Below, one piece after another: positions 1 to 8,947 of a stretch of DNA of 64,000 bases. Position 1 is the stretch's first letter, and each line of letters opens with the position of its first letter. The position numbers and the translations under genes are program-made. Below the pieces are notes generated by a model. It did not search any database. It saw nothing but the letters and a program-made list of their open reading frames with translations, and was not told the DNA's origin. This stretch comes from Dethiothermospora halolimnae (GTDB taxonomy: Bacteria; Bacillota; Clostridia; Tissierellales; VENL01). The stretch spans positions 1-64,000 of the forward strand of contig NZ_JBAKFX010000015.1 in the NCBI RefSeq assembly GCF_037577855.1. The letters are read 5' to 3'.

Positions 1-125
1 CTTTACAAGTTTATCTTCACAGTATGAAAAATTCAGATTGTCTTAGTGAACCGCCGTATACCGAACGGTACGTACGGTGGTGTGAGAGGCCGGTAGATAA
101 ATTAATTATCTACCTCCTACTCTAT
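1..125 (+). mobile_element. Group II intron, 3' end (domains V and VI)
   Basis: The bases around 45-89 form the highly conserved domain V hairpin of bacterial group II introns, with complementary arms GAACCGCCGTA and TACGGTGGT around an ACGGTACGT core. It is followed by a domain VI hairpin with 9-bp arms GGTAGATAA (92-100) and TTATCTACC (106-114). The intron then ends close to the CTACTCTAT at about 117-125, the usual form of the 3' end. The body of the intron and any reverse transcriptase lie left of the window. The end falls about 64 bases before the start of the first radical SAM gene, so the intron sits in the 5' region of that operon. The exact 3' splice site is inferred. Confidence 0.82.
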
Positions 126-188
126 AAGAAGATATAAGTTTTGATAATGTTAGGTTATACACAAAATATTGTAAAGAGAGGGATAAGT

Positions 189-1553
189 ATGATAATCACA
201 GATAAAATATATTTTCACTCTATAAATAAAGAGAATAATATAGTAATAAACTCTATTACTGGAGCTATTGATATTCTAAATAAAGAAGTTGCAAACATCT
301 TAAAGAATAAAAATGATAATATGCTAAAAAATTTAGACTCTAAAATCATTGAAAATTTGCATAAAAGAGGATACATATTTAAAAATAGATTGGAAGAGGA
401 AGAGCGAATAAATGCTGTTTATAATATTTATATGGAAGATGTTAAAAAACATGATAACATTTTTTGTATATGTCCTACCTTTAATTGTAACTTGGCTTGC
501 ACTTACTGTTTTGAAGGAGATATCACTTCAAATAAATCTATAATGTCTGAGGAAAAGCTGAAATCAGTATTTAATTTTATTGAAAATGAAATTAATAACA
601 ATGACAATAAAAATAATGTTTTACAGTTATTCGGAGGAGAACCGTTATTAAAACAGAACTTTAAAATAGTTAAAAAAGTATTAGAATTTTCATTAAAACC
701 CCAAATAAGTGGTGTCGATATAATTACCAACGGTGTCGAGTTAATAGATTATAAAGATTTATTAAATGAATACAAAGATAGTGTAAGGTCTATACAAGTT
801 ACGATAGATGGTCCTCCGAATGTACACGACGACAGAAGAATGAAAAAGTCTGGGGAAGGAACATTCAGTACGATTCTATCAAATATAAAGTTAATGCTAA
901 GTTTGGGTTTCAATGTAGTTGTTAGAACTAATGTTGACTCCAAGAACATAGATTCTCTTGTAGAGCTTACAGAAATATTAGAAAATGAATTAATTTTATA
1001 TGACAATTTTGATTATTATTTTTCTCCCGTAATGTCTAGACATGGCGCTTGTGATTCAACAATGTCGGAAGACCAACTAATTAAAAAATTAAATTCAAAC
1101 TTTACAAATAAATCTTTAGGAGCTAAAAAATATCCCCTGGATGGAATCAAGATATTAGCTCATGTTAGTAATGTATTAGAAGGTAATAGTAGCTTTTCAA
1201 TAGCTCCATTATTTCATTATTGTGAAGCTGCCAAAGGTGAATATGTAGCATTCGGACCTGATGGTAAATGTTATCCTTGTGGACAGGCAGTCGGAGTTAA
1301 AGAGCTAAGCATAGGTAGTTATTTCCCTAAAATTGAACTGAATAAAGAGATATTAAATTCATGGAAACACTTAGGAGTTATGGATAAACCTAAATGTTCT
1401 AAATGTAGTATTAGTCTTCTATGTGGAGGAGGATGTCCTTTTCTTAGTTGGAATAAGACTAAAAATTTAAAAGAATCCGTCGAATGCGAAAAACATTATA
1501 AAACATTATCTAACTATCTTACCAATTATAAAATAGAAAAGGGGCTAGTATAA
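189..1553 (+). CDS. Radical SAM/SPASM domain protein, peptide-maturase-like
   Basis: A 454-residue radical SAM enzyme. The start at 189 is chosen because GAGAGGG lies just upstream; an in-frame ATG at 141 has no comparable site. The N-terminal 90 residues (with a SITGAID turn) resemble the small RRE-like domain found at the front of RiPP maturases. The CxxxCxxC cluster motif CNLACTYC lies at residues 100-107, followed by a GGEP motif. The C-terminal SPASM region has CEAAKG, PDGKCYPCG, CSKC and CGGGCP cysteines for auxiliary 4Fe-4S clusters. Such proteins commonly install thioether, C-C or epimer modifications in peptides or activate sulfatases. Its stop overlaps the next start by one base (TAATG), so the two radical SAM genes are translated together. 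No precursor peptide is visible downstream; the substrate is unknown. Confidence 0.85.
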   Translation: MIITDKIYFHSINKENNIVINSITGAIDILNKEVANILKNKNDNMLKNLDSKIIENLHKRGYIFKNRLEEEERINAVYNIYMEDVKKHDNIFCICPTFNCNLACTYCFEGDITSNKSIMSEEKLKSVFNFIENEINNNDNKNNVLQLFGGEPLLKQNFKIVKKVLEFSLKPQISGVDIITNGVELIDYKDLLNEYKDSVRSIQVTIDGPPNVHDDRRMKKSGEGTFSTILSNIKLMLSLGFNVVVRTNVDSKNIDSLVELTEILENELILYDNFDYYFSPVMSRHGACDSTMSEDQLIKKLNSNFTNKSLGAKKYPLDGIKILAHVSNVLEGNSSFSIAPLFHYCEAAKGEYVAFGPDGKCYPCGQAVGVKELSIGSYFPKIELNKEILNSWKHLGVMDKPKCSKCSISLLCGGGCPFLSWNKTKNLKESVECEKHYKTLSNYLTNYKIEKGLV

Positions 1554-3145
1554 TGTTTAATGTATTACTTGTCATACCTCCTAAAATTGTGGAAGAAAGG
1601 GAAAAAAGCAACTTAGAATTTTTAGGTGTAGGGTATTTAGCCTCCGTATTAGATAAAGAATGTATCCGCAACGATATATTAGATGCTTATAATTATAATC
1701 TAAATGTAAAGGATACAGTTAACAAAATATTAGAAATTAAACCAGATATTGTTGCAATCTCAGCTCCATTCGCATATGAATTAATCCAATGTGTAAAAAT
1801 AGTATGTCTCTTAAGGAAAAAAGGTTATACAGGACATATAACTATAGGAGGACATGCAGCAGTATCATGTAAAGAAAAACTAATAGAATATGTTAATATT
1901 AATTCACTAGCTTTAGGAGAAGGTGAAGAAACATTTGGACTATTAGTAAACAGTATAAAAAATAATGACATTGACTATAATTTAAGCGGATATTGGTTTA
2001 AAAAAGACAAAAAAATTATAAAGAATTCACCCAGTAAATTAATTGAAAACTTAGATTCTTTACCGTTTCCTAAAAGGAATAATATTTTTACAAGTGAAAG
2101 CAATATTATGGTAAAACATAATGGCGGTAATTTTGCTGGAATTGTTACTTCAAGGGGATGTCCATATAACTGTAAGTTTTGCGATGTTAAAGCTTTTTCT
2201 AATCAATCCTATGGACCACCTTGGAGGAGTAGGAGTTCTAAAAATGTGGTAGATGAAATAGAAATGATGTATAAGACATATGGAATTACAAACTTCTTAT
2301 TTATGGATGATAACTTTATAGGGAGTTCTAAAAAAGGAAGACAAAGAGTTTTTGAAATTTGTGATGAAATCATAAGCAGAAATTTAAATATAAGCTTTTC
2401 CTTTGAGTCAAGGGTAACAGATGTCGAATTCATATTATTTAGCAAATTAAAACAAGCAGGACTTGATTCTGTGATGTTAGGGATAGAATCAGGGTGTCAG
2501 AGAATGTTAGATACGTGGAATAAAAATATAACCTTAAAAGATAGTAAAAAAGCACTAAATATACTATTAGATTTAGGGATTAATTGTCATGCAAATTTTA
2601 TATTATATGACATGTATTCTACATTAGACGAAATGGAAGAAGTTTACAATTTCATGAAAGAAACTAATATTTATAAAGCATTGAAAAATCCCATATATTT
2701 ATTCGATAATAAATTATGTGTATTTCCCAATACTCCTCTAGAAGATGAACTTAGCCAAAAAGGTATATTATCAGATTGGTTGGATGTGACTTTAGATAAG
2801 GAGGGATGGAAAATCTTCAAATTTCTACAGCCTATAAAATTTTATGAAATTAAAGATGAAAAAATGAAAAGCTTTATATATTTTAACGACTATTGGGTTG
2901 ATATTATGAAAAACAAAATCCAATATATAAGTTCAAATAAATACTATGAAAAATACAGTAATTGGCTAAAAAAACTGGGATATTGCTATATAAAATTATT
3001 TAAACAGGTTATTGATGGAGTAAGGGGAAGTAATAAAAATTTAATATGTGATATTGACAATACAATGAAAGAATATGATAGAAAAATTTTAGGTGATAAA
3101 TTTTACAATATTAACAACACTCCCCATAAACTAAAAAGCATTTAG
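1553..3145 (+). CDS. B12-binding-domain radical SAM protein
   Basis: A 530-residue enzyme with an N-terminal cobalamin-binding Rossmann-like domain (about residues 1-150; GGHAAVSC near 99-106 and LGEGEETF near 121-128 are typical). The radical SAM domain has CxxxCxxC at C203, C207 and C210 (RGCPYNCKFC), and a FMDDNF strand follows. The last 130 residues form an extra C-terminal region with no motif I recognise. The classic DxHxxG cobalamin-ligand motif is not obvious: the equivalent stretch reads DAYNYN, as in many family members that lack the lower-ligand histidine. Known relatives methylate unreactive carbons or rearrange rings. Coupling to the SPASM enzyme suggests that both act on the same substrate. 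Confidence 0.85.
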   Translation: MFNVLLVIPPKIVEEREKSNLEFLGVGYLASVLDKECIRNDILDAYNYNLNVKDTVNKILEIKPDIVAISAPFAYELIQCVKIVCLLRKKGYTGHITIGGHAAVSCKEKLIEYVNINSLALGEGEETFGLLVNSIKNNDIDYNLSGYWFKKDKKIIKNSPSKLIENLDSLPFPKRNNIFTSESNIMVKHNGGNFAGIVTSRGCPYNCKFCDVKAFSNQSYGPPWRSRSSKNVVDEIEMMYKTYGITNFLFMDDNFIGSSKKGRQRVFEICDEIISRNLNISFSFESRVTDVEFILFSKLKQAGLDSVMLGIESGCQRMLDTWNKNITLKDSKKALNILLDLGINCHANFILYDMYSTLDEMEEVYNFMKETNIYKALKNPIYLFDNKLCVFPNTPLEDELSQKGILSDWLDVTLDKEGWKIFKFLQPIKFYEIKDEKMKSFIYFNDYWVDIMKNKIQYISSNKYYEKYSNWLKKLGYCYIKLFKQVIDGVRGSNKNLICDIDNTMKEYDRKILGDKFYNINNTPHKLKSI

Positions 3146-3235
3146 ATATTGCTATTAATATTTTAGTCCAGCTAAGAATTGTCAAGAAGTAATTTAAAAA
3201 TATTTAATAACTAGTTGGATTTAAAGAGGGTAACT
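3146..3235. other. Spacer between the radical SAM operon and the IS110 remnant
   Basis: AT-rich spacer with no gene. The 3' boundary of the IS110-family element must lie within or near it, but IS110 elements lack clear terminal inverted repeats and I cannot place it. Confidence 0.4.
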
Positions 3236-3492
3236 TTAATAAGCCATTTGAAAGGTTATCAAAAACATAAAATTGAAGTATAAAATTACCTTATGCATAA
3301 TAGCGCCAAGGGCAACCATTTTAGGTTTTGATTGATATTTCTTCAAATAATAATCGCGTAGTACTGGGTTTTTAGCAGTTCCATTTTTGTTTCTGCTAAT
3401 GCTAATTAGAGCCATTGTATGAAGTACTCTTCTAGCGATACGAGATCTACGTTTGGACATAGATACTTTAGTACCTTTAAAGTTACCTGATT

Positions 3493-3502
3493 GGTTTACT
3501 GC
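3493..3502. repeat. Target site duplication, left copy
   Basis: GGTTTACTGC directly precedes the left inverted repeat of the IS4-family element and is repeated exactly at 4924-4933. It is a codon-containing piece of the interrupted IS110 transposase gene. Confidence 0.95.
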
Positions 3503-4923
3503 CTGACTTACGGACAGCAAACATCCATTATTTCACACATGAAGCCACAAAAAAATCATAGCTAAATCCTTTGAAATAAGTTAAAATATTTTTGGACAAA
3601 AATAAACTTATAGAAAGGATTAGCTATGATTAACACTCAAGAATATATTATCACAGAATTAAAAAAAACTCTAGAGAAAATGATAATTTTATCTTCAAGA
3701 CGTTTAGATAATTTGGTTGCAATAGTATTGGGGATTATAGTATCTAAGTCCACTATATTATCAAATATATCTGAAGAACTAAATGATTTTTATTCCACTG
3801 CTAAAGAAGAAAGTAAAATTAAAAGGATACAAAGATTTCTTACTAATAAAAAAATAAATCCTGAACATACTTATGAATATTTTGCTTATAAACTATTAAA
3901 AAATTATAAAAATCATTCAAAAAGAATTTATATAATCTTTGATCATACAACAATTAAAGATAAATTTGTTATTTTACAATTTTCATTAAAAATAGGTAAA
4001 AGGGCAGTGCCACTTTGGTATAAGGTTTTTAAATATAAAGAAAAAGGTAATAAAAATTTTAAACATGTTAAAGAAGGTTTGAATTTTATTTATTCAATAA
4101 CAAAAGAATATGATTACGAAGTTATAGTTCTTGCAGATAGAGGATTTAAAAGTATAGATTTATTTAAATATATAGATGAAGTTTTGAAATTTAAATATTG
4201 TATTAGATGTACTAAAGATTTGGGCATAGAAATAGATGGAAAGTCCAAGATAAAAAAATTACAAGATATAAATACTCTTAAAAATAAGACTAAACATCTT
4301 ACTGGAATTAAGTTAACAGCTCAAAAATACCTTTGCAATATTGCCATATGCAAAGCAGAAGACAAAGAAGATACTTGGTATATAGCTAATAATCTCGAAA
4401 AGCCTTTATCTATTAGAGAATATAAAAAAAGATTTGACATAGAAGAAATGTTTAAAGATTTTAAATCTGGTGGATTTAATCTTGAAGATACTTGGAGTAA
4501 AAATATACATTATGTGAAAATGCTTTATTTTTGTGTTTATATTGCTTATTGTTGGATGATAACTTTAGGAACCTCTTGCACAAAAGATAGGAAAAACAGG
4601 ATAATTAGTACTACTAAAAGACTTAAAGGGAAACAAGTAAGAATATATAGTATATTTAGATCAGGATTAAAATGGTTCAAAAGATGTTATTATCAATGTA
4701 AGAAGAAATATCACCTAAAAACTGTTTTTACCTTGTATGAAGGTCAGCACCAAATTTTACTATTGACAAAATACACTGTTATACTTCTAGTTATTTCGAT
4801 CTATATATTTCTACATATTCTAATTTATTTAAATATTTAGCTTGAAAGATAACAAATCAAATATACAGATTGAATATTATAGTATTTAATCCATTTTATA
4901 AATTATTACTGTCCGTAAGTCAG
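3503..4923 (+). mobile_element. IS4-family insertion sequence, complete, 1,421 bp
   Basis: The ends are perfect 15-bp inverted repeats, CTGACTTACGGACAG at 3503-3517 and its complement at 4909-4923. The element is flanked by 10-bp direct repeats GGTTTACTGC. It carries one intact transposase gene that fills most of its length. A 10-bp duplication and the YREK signature fit the IS4 family. The exact ends and intact frame suggest a recent and possibly still active insertion. Confidence 0.95.
3626..4840 (+). CDS. IS4-family DDE transposase
   Basis: A 404-residue DDE transposase. The catalytic residues are visible: D106 in IIFDHTT, D171 in VLADRGF, and the family signature Y-x2-R-x3-E-x6-K with Y266, R269, E273 and K280. 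It starts 8 bases after GAAAGGA. It excises and inserts the surrounding element by acting on the 15-bp inverted repeats. The length is normal and there is no frameshift, so the protein should be functional. The last 25 residues are very hydrophobic (LLVISIYIFLHILIYL). Confidence 0.93.
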   Translation: MINTQEYIITELKKTLEKMIILSSRRLDNLVAIVLGIIVSKSTILSNISEELNDFYSTAKEESKIKRIQRFLTNKKINPEHTYEYFAYKLLKNYKNHSKRIYIIFDHTTIKDKFVILQFSLKIGKRAVPLWYKVFKYKEKGNKNFKHVKEGLNFIYSITKEYDYEVIVLADRGFKSIDLFKYIDEVLKFKYCIRCTKDLGIEIDGKSKIKKLQDINTLKNKTKHLTGIKLTAQKYLCNIAICKAEDKEDTWYIANNLEKPLSIREYKKRFDIEEMFKDFKSGGFNLEDTWSKNIHYVKMLYFCVYIAYCWMITLGTSCTKDRKNRIISTTKRLKGKQVRIYSIFRSGLKWFKRCYYQCKKKYHLKTVFTLYEGQHQILLLTKYTVILLVISIYIFLHILIYLNI

Positions 4924-4933
4924 GGTTTACTGC
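4924..4933. repeat. Target site duplication, right copy
   Basis: GGTTTACTGC directly follows the right inverted repeat and matches 3493-3502 exactly. Confidence 0.95.
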
Positions 4934-5917
4934 AGGATCTAAACCAAAATAAGCAAAGAGTTGTTTGGTCGATTTAAATGCTGAAAAGTCTCCAATTTCA
5001 CACATAAGGCTTACAGCAGAAAGAAAACCAGCTCCTTTAAAGGATTCAATAAGATGTATTTGTTTTACAAAGTTAGTATCTTCATTGCAATCCACTAATT
5101 CTTGCATATCAGAAAGTATAGCCTCGACCTCGTCGTTGTACTGACGGATAAAGCGAATATAAAGAAGGATATGCTTAAAATTACTGTTTATAGAATAACC
5201 AAAAGTCTTTGCATCACTTGCAGCCTTGCTAATTGCATTATACTTTTTTTCTGCATAAGAAGCACCAAACCGTGCTGTAGAGCGTATAGATGTAATGATT
5301 TCATCTTTAGAGGCATTGAGAAATGCATCTGGAGAAGTATATTTTTCTAATAAAGTCAAAGCCGTATTTACAGTGATTTTAGAAAAAATTTTCAGGTATT
5401 GCGGAAATACCATTCGTAGTTCACCTTGAAGCTTATTAATATAAGTAGATCGGTTATCCACTAGATCGTAGTACTCTCTTGAAAGATTTCTTAAATCAAG
5501 AACAAGATCTGATTGAATAAGAGAAACTTTTAAATCTGGCTTTAAACCAATTAATGCAGCTTTTTTTGAATCAAATTTATCATTATGGACTTTTCTAATG
5601 TTAATATTTGTGCTATTCTTAGTGCTGATAGGATTGATTATGGAAATATTAAATCCCTTATCACGAAGATAGCAGAAGAGTGGGTAATGATAAATTCTCG
5701 TAGATTCTAGGAAAATGCGACTTTCCAAAGAATACATCTCTTCGGCTTCTTTGATTTTAGAAACAGCCATGGACAGGGAATTTAAATCAGAATGTAGGAT
5801 TTTAAAAGGCTTTCCTACAAAGGTTTGATTGGGAAGTGCAATAGACATAAAGCTAAAATTTGCACCAACATCAATACCAACCGAAATAAATAAGTTTTCA
5901 AATAAAATGTTTGACAT

Positions 5918-6090
5918 AGTTGTAGCTCCTTTCTGATAGGAATCCATTTCCATTTAATGAGTATACAACCTTGCGAGTTATACAGGTATAGCCTAAGGCT
6001 CCCAACCAGTCGAATCATAAAACCTCATTGAATGGACTAATTGACTAAATCACGGGTATAAGTCAGTTTAACTGACTTCCCAAGGAGGAC
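5918..6090 (-). ncRNA. Candidate IS110 bridge-RNA / 5' noncoding end
   Basis: This is the noncoding stretch directly upstream of the IS110-family transposase start, where IS110 elements are known to encode the bridge RNA that specifies donor and target sites. On the minus strand it holds a hairpin with arms AAGTCAG and CTGACTT (around 6061-6080) enclosed by GGG and CCC. It also holds several short complementary segments (GGGAGCCTTAGGCTATACC, GTATAACTCGCAAGG). I did not fold it by computation. The assignment rests on position and on visible stems; the outer limit is a guess. Confidence 0.35.
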
Positions 6091-6288
6091 AACATTATTT
6101 GTACTATCCTTAAGAATTATACATTATGATAAGTCTGGAGTCTATTGGGAACCGTCAGACATCTTAAATAAGTTAGATAATATCTGATGAAGGGAGAATA
6201 CCTTCTTCTATTATCGGGTATGAAAAGATATAAATAAGAGATGAATAGTCTTAGTGACTATATCATTATTATACAAGGAGGTGTTCAA
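6091..6288 (+). other. Leader region of the MFS gene
   Basis: About 200 bases with no clear gene. A GTCTG/CAGAC pair (6133-6137 and 6156-6160) and a GAAGG/CCTTC pair around 6190-6205 could form small hairpins ahead of the transporter, as in attenuated resistance genes. No short leader peptide with a strong ribosome site was found. The boundary with the IS110 element is not known. Confidence 0.3.
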
Positions 6289-7545
6289 ATGATAAGCGAT
6301 TTTAAAAAAATTGGTTTTAAAAATTTGATTGCACATAAAAATTATTTAAAACTTCTAATTGCAAATGCTATTTCTAGGTTTGGTGATTCAATTGATTCGA
6401 TAGCATTCGCATGGATGATCTATATTCTAACTGGTTCTAATGTACTAATGGGAAGTATCTTAGCTATAAATGCATTACCTAATATTTTATTTAGCCCTTT
6501 TGCAGGTACACTTGTAGACAAATACTCTAAAAAGAAAATTATTATCATTACACATATAGGAAGAGGTATAATTGTTTTAATCACAGCATTATTATACTTT
6601 TTAGGAATGTTAAAGCCTTGGCATCTCTTTATTTTGACTTTTATTAACTCTACATTCGAGACTCTAAACATTCCAGCAGTGTTTGCAATTATGCCATCTT
6701 TGGTTGATAAAGAGTTATTTTTGACTGCTAATTCATTTTCAAAATCTTTATATAAATTGATGGGATTGATAGGAATATCTATAGCTGGAGGGATTATTGC
6801 CACAATTGGTGTATCTGGTGCAATAATGATAGATGGTATAACCTTTGCTATTGCTGCAATGGTAACTTTTTTTATAAAAGTTACAGAAAAAAGAAATAAT
6901 AATATAAATCTGGATTTTAAAACATACATCAAAGAAGTAGGGGCAGGTTTTAAATATGTTAAGAAAAATCACATAATAATAATATCTATAGTATTATTTG
7001 CAGTAGTTAATTTTGCCTTTGGACCAATAAATGTATTGATGCCTCATTTTGTAAAGTATAATTTACAATCAGATGCTAAAATGTTAAGCATTCTTTCTCT
7101 TGCTCTTATAGTAGGTGAGATTTTAGGAGGAATTATAGTAGGTCAATTTTGTTCAAAAGTTAAAAAAATACTACTTGTTATTTTGAGTATATTTTTTCTA
7201 GGATTAAACTATTCACTATTATTTATACCAGGAAATTTATACTTATTTAACAATAGTTCCATAGTATTTAGTATAATATCCTTTTTTGGGATAGGTTTTT
7301 TTCTTATTTTTGCTATATCTTCCTTAACGGCATATTTGTTAGAAAACGTGTCAGAAGAATTTTTAGGAAGGACTTCATCTTTTATAAACATGGTTTCTGG
7401 GTCAATGACTCCCTTAGGCATGTTCTTATGTGGAATTGTAGCACATTACATATCAATATCATTAATATTTTTAACAATGGGACTGATGATTTCTATTGTA
7501 TCAGTGATACTTTTCTTAAGAAAACCTATAAAAATAGAAAATTAG
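6289..7545 (+). CDS. MFS transporter, drug or peptide efflux type
   Basis: A 418-residue major facilitator protein with about 12 hydrophobic segments. The start at 6289 follows AAGGAGGTG; the in-frame ATG at 6241 lacks such a site. FGDSIDSIAFAWMIY near the start and the loop FAGTLVDKYSKKKI (the family A motif) resemble the MFS_3 group that includes macrolide efflux pumps. It exports small molecules with the proton gradient; the substrate is unknown. It lies on the same strand as the radical SAM pair with the IS110 element in between, so it may once have been the exporter of that locus. Confidence 0.8.
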   Translation: MISDFKKIGFKNLIAHKNYLKLLIANAISRFGDSIDSIAFAWMIYILTGSNVLMGSILAINALPNILFSPFAGTLVDKYSKKKIIIITHIGRGIIVLITALLYFLGMLKPWHLFILTFINSTFETLNIPAVFAIMPSLVDKELFLTANSFSKSLYKLMGLIGISIAGGIIATIGVSGAIMIDGITFAIAAMVTFFIKVTEKRNNNINLDFKTYIKEVGAGFKYVKKNHIIIISIVLFAVVNFAFGPINVLMPHFVKYNLQSDAKMLSILSLALIVGEILGGIIVGQFCSKVKKILLVILSIFFLGLNYSLLFIPGNLYLFNNSSIVFSIISFFGIGFFLIFAISSLTAYLLENVSEEFLGRTSSFINMVSGSMTPLGMFLCGIVAHYISISLIFLTMGLMISIVSVILFLRKPIKIEN

Positions 7546-7565
7546 TTGTTATAAAATCATAAATG

Positions 7566-7612
7566 GTATAAATACTAAGAACGTTTGTAAATAACGTTCT
7601 TAGTATTTATAC
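7566..7612. terminator. Perfect 20-bp inverted repeat between convergent genes
   Basis: Arms GTATAAATACTAAGAACGTT (7566-7585) and its exact complement (7593-7612) enclose a 7-base loop TGTAAAT. It lies 20 bases after the MFS stop and 35 bases from the stop of the convergent CofE-like gene. It is likely a bidirectional terminator, although no clear T-run follows. A palindromic mobile remnant is the alternative. Confidence 0.65.
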
Positions 7613-7647
7613 AACAGAAAGGTATAAATATGAATTTGTTTCAACTT

Positions 7648-8838
7648 TTATTTAGTATAATTATCAAAATAACCTTGAATATATACAATAGGAGTACCCT
7701 TATCTCCACTACCCGATGTTAAATCGGAAAGGGAGCCTATAAGGTCTGTCAATCTTCTAGGAGTTGTACCTTGAGCTTCCATGGATCCCACAAGGTCCGA
7801 AGATTTACCTTTAATATATTCTGATATGGCATCTCTAAGTTCCTCACCTTCTAGATGGGAGAAGTTATTATCGGCAAGATATTTTAACTTGACTTCATTA
7901 GGTGTACCCTCTAGTCCTTTAGTATAACCTGGCGATACAACAGGGTCAGCAAGCTCCCATATCTTACCTACAGGATCTTTAAAGGCACCATCACCATAAA
8001 CCATAACTTCAATGGCTTTTCCGGTCTTCTCTTTAACCATTTCTTGAATTTTATTAACAATGGTATCACAATCCCTTGGGAAAAGTTTAACCCTATTTTC
8101 TGTTGATTTATTAGAGCCTAAAAGACCATAGTCTTCATTATAACCATTACCATCAATAGAAGTTGATAAAATATCGTCCAGACCATATATTTTTTCTCCA
8201 CCATTATTTTCTAATATTCTTTTAGTTCTAAATCTTGTATGAATATCACAAGTAAGAACATTTTTAGTATGCTTTAAAATAGTTTTTGGATCATTTGAGA
8301 ATATTACTTCACATTCCACACCATATTCTTCGATTAAAGATTTATAATAATCAATATAATCAACACCAGTAAAAGGGTGTTTTATATATCCAAAATTATT
8401 ACGGAACTCTTCCTCGGATAAAACATCGGTCCAAGGATTTACACCTTTTTCATCAAGGACATCAATACTAACTAAATGATTCCCCACTTCATCTGAAGGA
8501 TAACTAAGCATTAAAACTATCTTTTTAACTCCCTTTGCAATACCACGAAGACAAATTGCAAAGCGGTTACGACTTAGTATAGGGAATATAACGCCAAGGG
8601 TATCGTCCCCAAATTTTGAGCTTACATCTTTACTGATGGCGTCAATACTTGCATAATTTCCTTGGGCACGGGCAACTATAGATTCTGTTACACTTACAAC
8701 ATCCCTATCTTTTATAGAAAAACCTTCCGCTTTTGAAGCCTTTAATATACTATCTACAACTATCTTTGATATATCGTCATTTTCTTTAATAATAGGAGCC
8801 CTAAGACCTCTAACAACAGTTCCAACAACTCTTTCCAT
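7648..8838 (-). CDS. CofE-like F420-0:glutamate ligase family protein
   Basis: A 396-residue protein of the coenzyme F420-0 gamma-glutamyl ligase (CofE) family, judged by the N-terminal GTVVRGLRAPI, the VTESIVARAQGN stretch and the acidic GDGAFKDPVGKIWELADP region. In F420 producers the enzyme adds glutamate to F420-0 using GTP. It is longer than the archaeal enzyme (about 250 residues), matching a Firmicutes branch of unknown substrate. No other F420 gene is visible here, so a different ligation reaction is likely. It has a good ribosome site (AAGGGGGAAT) and is divergent from a LysR regulator with a 109-bp shared promoter region. Confidence 0.72.
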   Translation of the reverse strand: MERVVGTVVRGLRAPIIKENDDISKIVVDSILKASKAEGFSIKDRDVVSVTESIVARAQGNYASIDAISKDVSSKFGDDTLGVIFPILSRNRFAICLRGIAKGVKKIVLMLSYPSDEVGNHLVSIDVLDEKGVNPWTDVLSEEEFRNNFGYIKHPFTGVDYIDYYKSLIEEYGVECEVIFSNDPKTILKHTKNVLTCDIHTRFRTKRILENNGGEKIYGLDDILSTSIDGNGYNEDYGLLGSNKSTENRVKLFPRDCDTIVNKIQEMVKEKTGKAIEVMVYGDGAFKDPVGKIWELADPVVSPGYTKGLEGTPNEVKLKYLADNNFSHLEGEELRDAISEYIKGKSSDLVGSMEAQGTTPRRLTDLIGSLSDLTSGSGDKGTPIVYIQGYFDNYTK

Positions 8839-8947
8839 TGTAATTCCCCCTTAAATTTTTTATATTAATCCTTTCAGTTGTACTATATACCAACTTGTGA
8901 TATAAGTAAAATAAATAGATATAATATAAGATATAAGGAGTGTTTAT

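Larger units (their letters stand above)
3236..5917 (-). pseudogene. IS110-family transposase, split by an IS4-family insertion
   Basis: The N-terminal part (4934-5917) starts at 5917 with AAAGGAGC upstream and carries the DEDD-type RuvC-like domain (SVGIDVGANFSF) and the start of the C-terminal transposase domain, ending at GLDPAVN. The C-terminal part (3236-3502) resumes at QSGNFKGTKVSMSKR, the serine-containing domain of this family. Removing 3503-4933 (the IS plus one target-site copy) rejoins the two in frame as GLDPAVNQSGN, giving a 416-residue protein, normal for IS110. The last 20 residues (after MHKV) do not look like the usual NIIFAVLRD ending; an adjacent frame fits better, so a small deletion may already have altered the tail. 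As it stands the gene is inactive. Confidence 0.9.

Noticed and set aside
3626..4840. Cargo genes in the IS4-family element
   Set aside because: The element has only the transposase gene and short ends.
5102..5350. Plus-strand frame opposite the IS110 transposase
   Set aside because: It lies fully within the transposase on the other strand, has no ribosome site and no family pattern.
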